A stretch of DNA of 64,000 nt from Actinomyces weissii (lineage in GTDB: Bacteria > Actinomycetota > Actinomycetes > Actinomycetales > Actinomycetaceae). The number at the start of each line of letters is the position of its first letter. Positions within the stretch are counted from its first letter, which is position 1. Made by a program: the position numbers and the translations under genes. Shown one piece after another: positions 29,899 to 37,981 of this stretch. The notes beneath the pieces were generated by a model. The model saw only the letters and a program-made list of their open reading frames with translations. It did not search any database and had not been told where the DNA came from. The stretch lies in the NCBI RefSeq assembly GCF_016598775.1, contig NZ_CP066802.1, forward strand, positions 2,046,001-2,110,000, in the 5' to 3' direction.

Positions 29899-31007
29899 CG
29901 GCCTGCCTTGTCCAGCTTGTCCAGGCGGGTGCGCAGGGCGTCGAGGATGTGCCCCAGGCGGGTCTGCCAGCGGGTGGTGACTTCTGCGTCCGCCAGGACC
30001 GCGGGCAGCAGGTTGCGGGAGACCCGTAGGCGGCGCAGGGGCAGGACGCCGTCCTTGGCGGTGAGGCTGGGGACGGCCACGTCCTGGCGCAGCAGGCTGA
30101 TGGTGCCCAGGCCGCAGGCGTGGTCGAGCCGGGGCAGGGCGGTGGCCAGCTGCAGGCCCGCGTGCAGCCCGACGCTGGTGTCCAGGGCGGAGGAGACGAC
30201 CACGGGCAGCCCGAGCTGTTCGGCCAGGCGCAGGGCGGCGTTGACCCCGCCTAGCGGGGCGGTCTTGAGGACGGCGACGTCGGCGGCCTCCTGGCGGACC
30301 ACCTCCAGGGGGTCGGGGGCGAGACGGATGGACTCGTCGGCGGCGATGGGTACGTCGGTCTCGCGGCGCAGGCGGGCCAGGTCCGCGGTGGCACGGCAGG
30401 GCTGCTCCACGTACTCCAGGCCCCCGGCCGCCTGGTCCATGAGGGGCAGGCAGGTGCGGGCGGTCTCCAGGTCCCAGGCTCCGTTGACGTCTATGCGTAT
30501 GGCGCCGCCTGTTCCGAGGGCGGCGCGCACGGCCTCCAGCCGGGCCAGGTCGTCCCGCAGGGCGGACTGGCTGCCGGCGACCTTGACCTTCACGGTGGTG
30601 CAGCCGCTCTGCTGCACCAGGGCGTGCGCGGCCACGGCGTCGATCTCGGGGACGGTGAGGTTCACCTGGATCGCGTGACGGCGGGGCTCGGGCAGGGGCT
30701 GGCCGTCCATGGAGCGTCCTTGGGCCTGTTCCAGGGCGGAGGCGAGCCAGGGGGCGGAGGCGGCGGCGCCGTAGTCCCAGAAGGGGGCGGCCTCGCCCCA
30801 GCCTGCGGGACCGTGGAGGAGGAGCCCGTCGCGGCGCAGCAGCCCGCGGAAGCGGGTGCGCAGGGGGATGTCGTATACGACGGCGCGGTCGATTCCGGTG
30901 AGCAGGCCGAGCCGGTCCTGGGCGCGCAGGGGCTCCAGGTCCAGCTCTCCGGGGGTGACTGAGTCTGGGGGCAGCAGGGCGTGCCTTCCGGGTTTCCTCT
31001 CAGTCAT
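29895..31007 (-). CDS. menC: o-Succinylbenzoate synthase
   Basis: A 370-residue enolase-superfamily enzyme that dehydrates SHCHC to o-succinylbenzoate. The catalytic Lys is in TVKVKVA, the metal ligands in IRIDVNGAWD, VEQP and ADESIR, and the second Lys in AVLKTAPLGG. The ATG at 31007 stands 6 nt after TATCCT. It is coupled to menD through a 4-base overlap and divergent from menB (152 bp between starts). Confidence 0.93.
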   Translation of the reverse strand: MTERKPGRHALLPPDSVTPGELDLEPLRAQDRLGLLTGIDRAVVYDIPLRTRFRGLLRRDGLLLHGPAGWGEAAPFWDYGAAASAPWLASALEQAQGRSMDGQPLPEPRRHAIQVNLTVPEIDAVAAHALVQQSGCTTVKVKVAGSQSALRDDLARLEAVRAALGTGGAIRIDVNGAWDLETARTCLPLMDQAAGGLEYVEQPCRATADLARLRRETDVPIAADESIRLAPDPLEVVRQEAADVAVLKTAPLGGVNAALRLAEQLGLPVVVSSALDTSVGLHAGLQLATALPRLDHACGLGTISLLRQDVAVPSLTAKDGVLPLRRLRVSRNLLPAVLADAEVTTRWQTRLGHILDALRTRLDKLDKAGR

Positions 31008-31013
31008 GGGCTC

Positions 31014-31019
31014 AGGATA
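31014..31019 (-). promoter_or_regulatory. -10 element of menC-menD, leaderless
   Basis: TATCCT on the minus strand is followed by 6 nt and the menC ATG, with no Shine-Dalgarno sequence. Confidence 0.5.
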
Positions 31020-31147
31020 GCCAGGACGGCGGCCCGTGCCAGTCCGGGCTGCGAGCCCCTGGTACCACCGCCGTCACGGGCCTGGTGGTGTGGGCGAGGC
31101 CCCTGCCTGGCCCGCCGTCCGGGTGCCCGCTCCCCCGACCCGCCCCT

Positions 31148-31153
31148 TACCCT
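31148..31153 (+). promoter_or_regulatory. -10 element of menB, leaderless
   Basis: TACCCT is followed by GGGCCT and the menB ATG; no Shine-Dalgarno sequence is present. It faces away from the menC promoter. Confidence 0.5.
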
Positions 31154-31159
31154 GGGCCT

Positions 31160-32194
31160 ATGACCGCCTACCCCCTGCCCAGCCGCGTCTCTGCAATCTT
31201 TGACCCGACCCGTTGGCGGGAGGTGGAGGGCTTCCCCAACCGCTCCCCGCAGCCTGGCGGACTGACTGACGTGACCTACCACCGGGGCTGTGAGCGGGAC
31301 GCCTCCGGCCAGTGGCTGCGTGACCTGCCGGTGGTGCGGGTGGCCCTGGACCGCCCCGAGCTGCGCAACGCCTTCCGTCCGCACACGGTTGACGAGCTCT
31401 ACCGGGTGCTGGACCACGCGCGCATGAGCGGGGACGTGGGCGCCGTCGTCCTGACCGGCAACGGCCCCTCCCCCAAGGACGGCGGCTGGGGCTTCTGCTC
31501 GGGCGGGGACCAGCGCATCCGGGGCCGCGACGGCTACCACTATGAGGGCGCTCCCGGCCAGGCCCCGGCGGACCTGCCGCAGGCGGAGGACCACGACGCC
31601 GAGGTCGCGGCCCGGCGTTCCCGGATCGACGCCGCCCGCGCGGGCAGGCTGCACATCCTGGAGGTGCAGCGGCTCATCCGCACCATGCCCAAGGTGGTTA
31701 TCGCCGCGGTCAGTGGCTGGGCGGCGGGCGGCGGGCACTCCTTGAACGTGGTGTGCGACCTGTCGCTGGCCAGCCTGGAGCACGCTCGCTTCAAGCAGAC
31801 TGACGCGAATGTGGGCAGCTTTGACGCGGGCTACGGCTCGGCCCTGCTGGCCCGCCAGGTGGGTGACAAGCGGGCGCGGGAGATCTTCTTCCTGGCCCGC
31901 ACCTATGACGCCGCTACCGCTGAGCGCTGGGGGGTGGTCAACGAGGCGGTGCCGCACGCCGAGCTGGAGGAGCGAGCCCTGGATTGGGCGGCCACGGTAA
32001 TCTCCAAGTCCCCCCAGGCGATCCGCATGCTCAAGCTGGCCTTCAACCTGGCTGACGACGGCCTGGCGGGACAGCAGGTCTTTGCCGGGGAGGCCACCCG
32101 CCTGGCCTACATGACTGACGAGGCGGTGGAGGGCAGGGACGCCTTCCTGCAGCGCCGCGAGCCGGACTGGTCACCTTTCCCCTACTACTTCTGA
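31160..32194 (+). CDS. menB: 1,4-Dihydroxy-2-naphthoyl-CoA synthase
   Basis: A 344-residue crotonase-family enzyme that cyclises o-succinylbenzoyl-CoA. FCSGGDQRIRGRDGYHYEG is the oxyanion-hole and active-site block, SGWAAGGGHSLNVVCDL the second oxyanion segment, and KQTDANVGSFDAGYGS the catalytic Asp/Tyr region. The start at MTAYPLPSRVSAIFDPTRW is chosen over the longer frame because of the leaderless -10 spacing and homology. Its length is above Bacillus MenB (about 270) and near mycobacterial MenB (about 314). Confidence 0.95.
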   Translation: MTAYPLPSRVSAIFDPTRWREVEGFPNRSPQPGGLTDVTYHRGCERDASGQWLRDLPVVRVALDRPELRNAFRPHTVDELYRVLDHARMSGDVGAVVLTGNGPSPKDGGWGFCSGGDQRIRGRDGYHYEGAPGQAPADLPQAEDHDAEVAARRSRIDAARAGRLHILEVQRLIRTMPKVVIAAVSGWAAGGGHSLNVVCDLSLASLEHARFKQTDANVGSFDAGYGSALLARQVGDKRAREIFFLARTYDAATAERWGVVNEAVPHAELEERALDWAATVISKSPQAIRMLKLAFNLADDGLAGQQVFAGEATRLAYMTDEAVEGRDAFLQRREPDWSPFPYYF

Positions 32195-32270
32195 CCTGGC
32201 CGCGGCACAAGGATCAGCGAAAACGCCTCCAGGGTGAACGGCTGTTGGTAGCCTGTGCAGGTCATATAGG

Positions 32271-32494
32271 CCTTTTCCCTGGAGGCTCCTGCCAGCAGAA
32301 CAACTTTTGATACAGGCTTGTTTGGGCCGACCGCGAGGGTGCTTGGCACAGACGATGCTTCTATAAAACAGTTTAACGAGACCGAAGCGAGACTCAATGG
32401 CTTCCTTAAAGACACCGACATGCCCCAGTGGGCTGCCAACGAGACTGACTTTAATGACGGCTTGAGGGTAGGACGTGAGGAAGGCGGCAAGTAA
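32271..32494 (+). pseudogene. 3' fragment of a low-GC gene of unknown family
   Basis: After an in-frame TAG at 32268, a frame runs to TAA at 32492 and encodes a plausible C-terminal peptide (VLGTDDASIKQFNETEARLN, then FLKDTDMPQWAANETDF). It has no ATG and no ribosome site; only TTG at 32318 and GTG at 32339 could start it. G+C is near 50%, far below the window. I read it as the end of a truncated, transferred gene. The small size and composition would suit a secreted WXG100-like protein, but this is a guess. It lies 42 bp before the next gene. Confidence 0.45.
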
Positions 32495-32536
32495 AACTGG
32501 CGCACCGATTCACGCTAACAGCAAGGAGGGTTGCTC

Positions 32537-33178
32537 TTGAAGCGTGTTTCCGTGAAGGCGCTCACCAAGCAGTTGGGGGCTCTGCGTTCCTGGTGGCGGA
32601 CCAGGACCGGCCGGCAGAAGACCGTGGTCCTGCTGGTGGCTGCCTTGACCGTCACCTCCTCCTTCCTGGGCTGGCGGGTCTACCAGCTCACCCGCCCCGA
32701 ACCAGAGCTCCTGTGCAAGCACCTGCCCACCGCCGAGCTGGTACCCATAGTCGGCTACCAACCCAGACAAAACAGACCACCCTTCGAAGAGCAGGATATC
32801 TACAGCTGCACGGTCAAGAGCCCGGACCCCGATCTGCCCGCCCAGGCCACCAGCCTGCTGTGGGAGTCCGGCACACGCTCAGACCTCAGCGCCGTCTACC
32901 CCTCCAAGGAGAAACTGATCCAGCTCGCCGCCAAGGACCCCAACGCCCGGATCGAGACCGAGGTCCCCGGACACCCCGAAGCCTTCCTGTTCTTCGACAC
33001 CGGCGCCTCTTGCGCGTACTGGGTCAACCAGACCCACGCGGTACGCGCCTGCGCCCGCACAGACAGCAGGGCCACCCCCGACCAGCGCGAGCACCTGCTA
33101 AACCAGCTACGCACCCTCATACTCGCCCACGCCACCAAGTACCTCCCCAACCAACCCACCCCCACACCAACCCGCTAA
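32537..33178 (+). CDS. Membrane-anchored secreted protein, unknown (DUF3558-like look)
   Basis: A 213-residue protein with a basic N terminus, one membrane helix at about residues 28-47 (TVVLLVAALTVTSSFLGW) and an exported domain with four Cys spread over it (LCKHLP, YSCTVK, GASCAYW, VRACART), followed by a helical tail and a Pro/Thr end. TTG at 32537 is chosen since AAGGAGGG lies 8 nt upstream. The Cys pattern is reminiscent of actinobacterial DUF3558 lipoproteins, but no lipobox is present. The third base becomes less biased than in neighbours, in line with the foreign fragment before it. Confidence 0.65.
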   Translation: MKRVSVKALTKQLGALRSWWRTRTGRQKTVVLLVAALTVTSSFLGWRVYQLTRPEPELLCKHLPTAELVPIVGYQPRQNRPPFEEQDIYSCTVKSPDPDLPAQATSLLWESGTRSDLSAVYPSKEKLIQLAAKDPNARIETEVPGHPEAFLFFDTGASCAYWVNQTHAVRACARTDSRATPDQREHLLNQLRTLILAHATKYLPNQPTPTPTR

Positions 33179-33299
33179 ACCACCAAGAAAAAACGCAGAA
33201 CCCCTCACTGCAAATCTATCTATCTGCCACCAGGCAGCACTTCACCCATATACAGGGCCGCCACCAGGAGCAGCAGCTCCGCCGTCGCCGCCCCGGGCC

Positions 33300-33760
33300 C
33301 CGCACCACTCGGGCCGCCTCCGAGGGCACCGCCGCCTACCATGCGCTGCTGGCCGACCTGGCTCCGCCCGACCTGGTCACCACCGACGGCGCCGCAGGCG
33401 CGCTCAAGGCCATCACCACCTGGCCCCACACCCCCGTCCAACGCTGCCTGGTACACGCCCACCGCCACACCGCGCGACCTGACCCGCCACCCCAAGACCA
33501 CACCCGGCCAGACCCTGCCAGACCTGTCACACGAGCTGCTGACCATCTCCCACCCAGCACTCCAACCACCGACCAGGCCACCACCCGGTTGACAACCCTC
33601 AACGGCTACGGCCAGCAGTACAAGCACTGGCTGGGCCAGCGCACCACCGCCACCCAGGACCCCACGACCACCTCCCTGACACGGCGCACACAGTGGTACA
33701 CCAACCCTCGGGCGCACCGCGCCTACCGGCGGCTAGAACGCCTGGCCCGCTTGGCAGGCC
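33300..33760 (+). pseudogene. Decayed IS1249-like (IS256-family) transposase
   Basis: Pieces of a transposase can be read in two frames: LVTTDGAAGALKAITTWP then VQRCLVHAHRHTAR in one frame to about 33469, RDLTRHPKTTPGQTLPDLSHELLTI in the next frame to about 33560, and LNGYGQQYKHWLGQRT with TQWYTNPRAHRAYRRLERLAR back in the first frame. The order matches IS1249-type transposases, including a catalytic Asp in TDG and the VQRCLVH block. Both the start and the C-terminal end are missing, and two frameshifts break it, so it is inactive. Terminal repeats of the original IS were not found. Confidence 0.75.
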
Positions 33761-33887
33761 CCTGCGGCCCACGCGCCGCAGGGGCCTGTGGCCCTGGCCG
33801 CCCCTGGTGGGCTGGGTGCGTGTGTGGGTAGGGGGTTGGTGACCCTGTGGCCCCGGCTGCCCCTGGTGGGCTGGGCAGCGCGGGAGC

Positions 33888-34009
33888 TGTCACTGGCGGA
33901 GGGCTAGAAGCCCTGGCACCGACCGCTGAACCTTCAACCACCACGGAATCAAGCCAAAAGCTCCCCCACCCCAGAACCAGGGAAGTGCTCTAAGCCTCCA
34001 CCAGTGACA
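33888..34009. repeat. 122-bp element with inverted ends, copy A
   Basis: Begins TGTCACTGGCGGAGG and ends CCTCCACCAGTGACA, so the ends are inverted repeats of about 22 bp with few mismatches. Copy B at 48269-48390 has exactly the same length and nearly the same ends but an unrelated core of about 80 bp. No target duplication was seen. It lies about 130 bp past the transposase remnant. It resembles a MITE or other non-coding mobile unit. Confidence 0.65.
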
Positions 34010-34307
34010 AAACGCGCCCACCCAGGCACCACAAGACCCACCAGACCAAGACAGGCGCCACAAAATGCCCCCGGGACAGCCCACGCCCACCCGCCCCAGC
34101 CAACACCGGACCGCACGACCCCACCAACCCCCACCACACACATTCACACCAATAATCCCCAGCTGACTGAGCCACCGGGCCGCTGCCGTCACCCCGGGTC
34201 GCCACACCACCCGGCCCGTCCACCACCACGGCCCGCCGCGCCACCTGACAGCACCCACCGCGCCCCGGGCCTGACCGTGCCCGGGCAGAGGCCTCAGGCC
34301 GGACGCC
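34010..34307. other. C-rich intergenic stretch, no gene seen
   Basis: Between the 122-bp element and the end of the anti-sigma gene the plus strand is very rich in C and A and poor in G. Open frames on both strands have no protein-like character. Confidence 0.5.
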
Positions 34308-35222
34308 TCATGCCTGGCTGTCTGCGGTGGGCTGCTCCTGGGGCTGCCGGGTGGTGGTGCCGTCGGCGTTCACGTCAAAGGTCACCAGGACCTCCCCGGT
34401 GGGCTGGGTGGAGCCGCCCTCGGGCTCCAGGGTGATGAGTACCTGCTCCCCCTCCTGCGGCATGAGGTCCAGGAAGGTGAAGCCGTTACCCTGCTGCGGG
34501 TCGTACAGGCCCAGGGAGGTGGTCTGCCCGTCCTTGCGCAGCCACACCTGCAGGCTGGACCCGGCGGAGTCAGCCATCATCTGGTCGGGCAGGCTGAGTG
34601 CCGTCATGCTCATGTCCGGGGACCAGGTGAGCGTGGCGACGTGCCCGTCCGGCATGGTGTCGGTAACGCGGTGGACGTCCTGCGCCTGGTTCAGGTACGC
34701 GAAGTGCTCGGTTGGGGCCATCGCGTCCAGGGTGCTCCAGCGCCCGATGCCTACGCCGGTGGCCAGCAAGGCCACGCTCGCCGCCACCCGCAGCGCCGTC
34801 CCCAGCCAGCGGCGTCTGGAGGCCAGCTCCACCACCTGCGCTCCGGCAGGCTCCGACGGCGACGGCGCAGCCTGCCTGGTCTCAGGCTGGGCGTCCACCT
34901 GCGGCCTGCCCTCAGTCCGGGCGGCCACCTTCAACCTGGGCACGACCTTCAGGTCAGGCTGCGTACCTGGGGCGACCCCTTCCTGCGCCGTCGCCTGGGC
35001 CACTGTCTCCTGTGACACAGCCTGGGAAACCTCCTCCAGCAGCCGCACACGCAGCCCCGGCGACGGCTGTACCGGGCGCAAGGAGGCTCCCAGGGCCGCC
35101 AGCGTCTCGTCGGCCTCCAGCTGGGCGGCCAGCTCGGCGTCGTCACCGCTTCCAGCCAGGTGCAGCGGGCCGTCTGCCAACGCAGGCTGTCCCACGTCGT
35201 AGCCCTTGTCCTCGGTGCTCAT
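34308..35222 (-). CDS. rskA: Anti-sigma factor, RskA type
   Basis: A 304-residue membrane anti-sigma factor. A short helical N-terminal part (about residues 25-75) would hold the sigma factor, a variable linker follows, a membrane helix lies near residues 138-160 (TALRVAASVALLATGVGIG), and the outer C-terminal domain (about 170-290) has the RskA pattern (WSPDMSMTALSLPD, LQVWLRKDGQ, LITLEPEGGSTQPTGEVLV). The ATG overlaps the sigma factor stop (ATGA). Longer than mycobacterial RskA (232) because of the linker. It probably releases the sigma factor by regulated proteolysis or by a redox signal (inference from RskA). Confidence 0.88.
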   Translation of the reverse strand: MSTEDKGYDVGQPALADGPLHLAGSGDDAELAAQLEADETLAALGASLRPVQPSPGLRVRLLEEVSQAVSQETVAQATAQEGVAPGTQPDLKVVPRLKVAARTEGRPQVDAQPETRQAAPSPSEPAGAQVVELASRRRWLGTALRVAASVALLATGVGIGRWSTLDAMAPTEHFAYLNQAQDVHRVTDTMPDGHVATLTWSPDMSMTALSLPDQMMADSAGSSLQVWLRKDGQTTSLGLYDPQQGNGFTFLDLMPQEGEQVLITLEPEGGSTQPTGEVLVTFDVNADGTTTRQPQEQPTADSQA

Positions 35223-35785
35223 AGCTCCACTCCCATGTGCGCGCGTAGCTTCGCGATACCGTCCCGGATGCGGGTCTTGACCGTGCCCAGGGGCACGCCG
35301 GTGCGTTCAGCGATCTGCCTGTGTGTGAGTTCTGTGAAATATGCCAGTACCAGGGTGGAGCGGTGCGGTTCCCCCACGGCCCGCAGGGCCTGGCGCACCA
35401 CCTCTCCCTCCAGGTTGTCCTCCACCTGCTGCACGGTCAGGTCCGTGTCCGGTAGCGAGGGCTGCCAGCGCAGGTCACGCTCCCGCGCGGCCTGGCTGGA
35501 ACGTACCCGGTCGATGGCACGACGGCGGGTGAGGGTCACCAGCCAGGCCCGCACCGAGCCGCGCGCCGGGTCGTAGGAGTCCGCCCGCCGCCAGAGCTCC
35601 AGGAAGACCTCCTGCAGCACCTCCTCGCTCTGGGCCTGGTCCACCAGCACCTGGACCGCCAGGGCCAGGAGCCGGGCCGCCCAGCGGTCGTAGAGCTCGG
35701 CGAAGGCCTGCTGGTCCCGGTCCACGACCCGCGCCATCAGGGCGGCGTCGTCAGCTTGCTCGCAGGACGGCTCTAGATGCTGCAC
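35219..35785 (-). CDS. sigK: ECF sigma factor, SigK-like
   Basis: A 188-residue group 4 sigma factor. Region 2 is FAELYDRWAARLLALAVQVL to WLVTLTRRRAIDRVRS (about residues 25-95), and region 4 includes LAYFTELTHRQIAERTGVPLGTVKTRIRDG (about 145-175). The GTG at 35785 is chosen because TACGAT stands 6 nt before it and the resulting length fits the family; the open frame upstream is not conserved. RskA, DipZ and a small lipoprotein follow in the same neighbourhood, as for SigK in mycobacteria, hence the name. Confidence 0.85.
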   Translation of the reverse strand: MQHLEPSCEQADDAALMARVVDRDQQAFAELYDRWAARLLALAVQVLVDQAQSEEVLQEVFLELWRRADSYDPARGSVRAWLVTLTRRRAIDRVRSSQAARERDLRWQPSLPDTDLTVQQVEDNLEGEVVRQALRAVGEPHRSTLVLAYFTELTHRQIAERTGVPLGTVKTRIRDGIAKLRAHMGVEL

Positions 35786-35791
35786 CCGCCC

Positions 35792-35797
35792 ATCGTA
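35792..35797 (-). promoter_or_regulatory. -10 element of sigK-rskA, leaderless
   Basis: TACGAT on the minus strand followed by GGGCGG and the GTG start. It is not of the CCGAAT type seen at dipZ, so this looks like a housekeeping promoter. Confidence 0.45.
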
Positions 35798-35887
35798 TGC
35801 AAGGGGGCTGGTGGCTACCTCACCGGGCACCTGGCGACCACCTTCCGTGAGGCTGGCTGGGGTGCCGCCGGGGCGGCGGCGGGCGGG

Positions 35888-35935
35888 CCGCGTGGGGCGC
35901 ACCGTCAGGCAACCGGGACGGCGCGCCCCACGCGG
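35888..35935. terminator. Hairpin terminator between dipZ and sigK
   Basis: Arms 35888-35906 (CCGCGTGGGGCGCACCGTC) and 35917-35935 pair with one mismatch around a 10-nt loop. It lies after the dipZ stop and before sigK on the minus strand, so it probably ends dipZ transcription and separates sigK. Confidence 0.7.
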
Positions 35936-36010
35936 GGACTGTGGTGCCAGGCTGGTCCTGCTGGCCTGCTCGGCAGCAGGCTCAGGCACTGGCTGGCAGG
36001 TGGGCATGGC

Positions 36011-37789
36011 TCATCCGAAGGTGAAGGAGTAGAGCTGGACACCCTCGGGGACCTCGATCTCCAGGATCCCGGAGACCATCTCCTGCTCGTCGACCAGGGC
36101 GAGCCCGTTGGGCACCTCGGGCACCTGCATGGAGCCGGACTGGCCGTTGAATGTCCAGCGCAGCTCGCCCTGGCCGGAGGCCACGAGGTTGGCCTGCTTG
36201 CCGTGCCAGCTCAGGCGCAGCCTGGCGGGGCCGCCCTCCGGGGTGATGTGCTGCCCCTCGACGTGCCACCGGCCCTGCAGGGCGACGGTGTCCCGCGGCA
36301 TGGACTCGGGGAACTCGTAGTCGCGGCTGCCCGGGATGATCGGGGCTCCGGCCACGCGGGTCACCCGGTCAGAGCCCAGGTAGGTCTCGGGGCTGCGGTC
36401 CCCTAGGACGGTGGGGTCGTCGCTGGTGAAGACCGGCTCGGGCAAACTCGTGCTGGGGTCGGCCTCGCGCAGGAGCGTGCGGATGAGCCTCTCCAGGGTG
36501 GCCTCGCCGCCCTCACCGAAGTGCAGCTGGCGCAGCTGGCCCTTGCTGTCGGCCAGGTAGTGGGCGGGCCAGTAGTGGTTGTCGAAGCTCTCCCAGGTGG
36601 TCAGGTTGGAGTCGACGGCGACAGGGTAGGTGATACCGAGCTTGTCGGAACCAGCCTTGACGTTGTCAACCTCCTTCTCGAAGGCGTACTCCGGGGAGTG
36701 GATGCCGATCACCTGCAGGCCGGAGTCCTTGTAGGTCTCGTGGAGCTTCTGGATGCCGGGCACGGAGCGCTGGCAGTTGATGCAGGAGTAGGCGTAGAAG
36801 TCGATCAGGGTGACCTTGCCGGTCTGGTTGGCGTTGGGCAGGGGGGTGCCGTCGGGGGTGTTTAGCCAGGCGATGGGCTCCACGATGTCGGGCAGGTCCC
36901 CGCACTCGCCAAGCTCTTCAGCACCGTCCTGGCAGACGGCGGAGGAGTGCAGGAGGCGGTCGGTGGACGCCTGAGCCTCCTTGGTGTAGTCGGGCAGGGC
37001 CCGCTGCAGGGCGGCTGGCAGGTCCAGCACCAGGGCTCCGGCCAGGGCGACCATGAGTACCCCGGCGGTGACGCGGACAGCGCGCTGGCGGGTGCGGAAG
37101 GCGGCCACGCGAGAGGCCACCTCACGCCCGGCCAGGGCGAAGCCGAGCAGCGGGATAGCGGTGCCCAGGCCGAAGGAGACGGCGAGCACCACCGTGTCCA
37201 GGCCGATCTTGCCAGTGGACCCGGCTACGGCGACGGCGGCCAGGACCGGTCCGGCGCAGGGGACGTAGGCGGCGCCGAGCACCAGGCCCAGCAGGAAGCC
37301 GTTGGAGGGGCCGCCGCCCCCGACACGGCCGAAACGCTCGAAGGGCCGCTCCAGCACGTGCATCAGCGCGGGGAAGATCATGGCTACACCGATCAGGGCC
37401 AGCAGCACGATACCGGCCCAGCGGATGAAGTCCTGGGGCAGGTGCAGCAGGCTGAGGATCGTGGAGCCCAGCAGGGTGAAGAAGGTGAAGGAGACGACCA
37501 GTCCGGACACCACCAGGTAGGGGCGCGAGCTGCGGACCCTTCCTGCCGGGGCAGAGCTGGTTGTGACCGTGTCGCGGCCGGAGCCGGAGAGGCTGATCAG
37601 GCCGGTGGCGTCCTTGAAACCGAGACCGTTGCCGACGCTGCCCGACGCGGAGGCTGCCTTGGCTGGCTCCTCCCGCTCAGGCTCGGTTACCCCGCCGGAT
37701 ACCAGTATCACCGGCAGCACGGGGAGGATGCACGGCGATATTGCCGTAATCAGCCCCCCTAGCAGACCTATCAGCACCAGGCTGGTCAT
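36011..37789 (-). CDS. dipZ: DipZ: CcdA-type thiol transporter fused to thioredoxin domain
   Basis: A 592-residue protein that carries reducing power across the membrane. The N-terminal CcdA domain has helices from residue 2 (LIGLLGGLITAISPCILPVLPV, redox Cys in SPC) to about 270, with a hydrophilic insertion at about 35-85 and a second Cys in VPCAGP. An outer thioredoxin-like domain follows with the CxxC in YSCINCQRSVPG near residue 340, then a C-terminal beta-rich domain (about 450-592) as in mycobacterial DipZ. The ATG has AAGGAGG 6-7 nt upstream. Divergent from the Met-rich lipoprotein gene. It probably reduces disulfides or oxidised groups outside the cell. Confidence 0.92.
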   Translation of the reverse strand: MTSLVLIGLLGGLITAISPCILPVLPVILVSGGVTEPEREEPAKAASASGSVGNGLGFKDATGLISLSGSGRDTVTTSSAPAGRVRSSRPYLVVSGLVVSFTFFTLLGSTILSLLHLPQDFIRWAGIVLLALIGVAMIFPALMHVLERPFERFGRVGGGGPSNGFLLGLVLGAAYVPCAGPVLAAVAVAGSTGKIGLDTVVLAVSFGLGTAIPLLGFALAGREVASRVAAFRTRQRAVRVTAGVLMVALAGALVLDLPAALQRALPDYTKEAQASTDRLLHSSAVCQDGAEELGECGDLPDIVEPIAWLNTPDGTPLPNANQTGKVTLIDFYAYSCINCQRSVPGIQKLHETYKDSGLQVIGIHSPEYAFEKEVDNVKAGSDKLGITYPVAVDSNLTTWESFDNHYWPAHYLADSKGQLRQLHFGEGGEATLERLIRTLLREADPSTSLPEPVFTSDDPTVLGDRSPETYLGSDRVTRVAGAPIIPGSRDYEFPESMPRDTVALQGRWHVEGQHITPEGGPARLRLSWHGKQANLVASGQGELRWTFNGQSGSMQVPEVPNGLALVDEQEMVSGILEIEVPEGVQLYSFTFG

Positions 37790-37824
37790 GAGTTCCTCCT
37801 TGGTCGGGAATCGCTTCGTGAGCA

Positions 37825-37852
37825 GTTCGGCGCAGAGGGCGCAGCGGATTGG
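37825..37852 (-). promoter_or_regulatory. Candidate SigK-type promoter of dipZ
   Basis: On the minus strand CCAATC, 16 bp, CCGAAC, ending 36 bp before the dipZ ATG. This agrees with the mycobacterial SigK consensus as I recall it (CCATCC and CCGAAT) and with the promoter of the divergent gene. Confidence 0.6.
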
Positions 37853-37896
37853 TCAGCCGGACAGAAGCGGCTGTGACCATAGCCACAACAGCTTCA

Positions 37897-37924
37897 CCAA
37901 TCTGCTCCCCGCCTGGCTCCGAAT
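37897..37924 (+). promoter_or_regulatory. Candidate SigK-type promoter of the Met-rich lipoprotein
   Basis: CCAATC, 16 bp, CCGAAT, ending 57 bp before the ATG at 37982. Same spacing and -35 hexamer as the dipZ promoter facing the other way. Confidence 0.65.
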
Positions 37925-37981
37925 ACCTGCCTGAGAGCGCGGAACGGCCGTTGCTCAAGGCTCGACGAGAGGAACACTCAT

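Noticed and set aside
33890..34258. Trp/Gly-rich 122-codon frame on the minus strand
   Set aside because: It is a product of the skewed composition and overlaps the 122-bp element.
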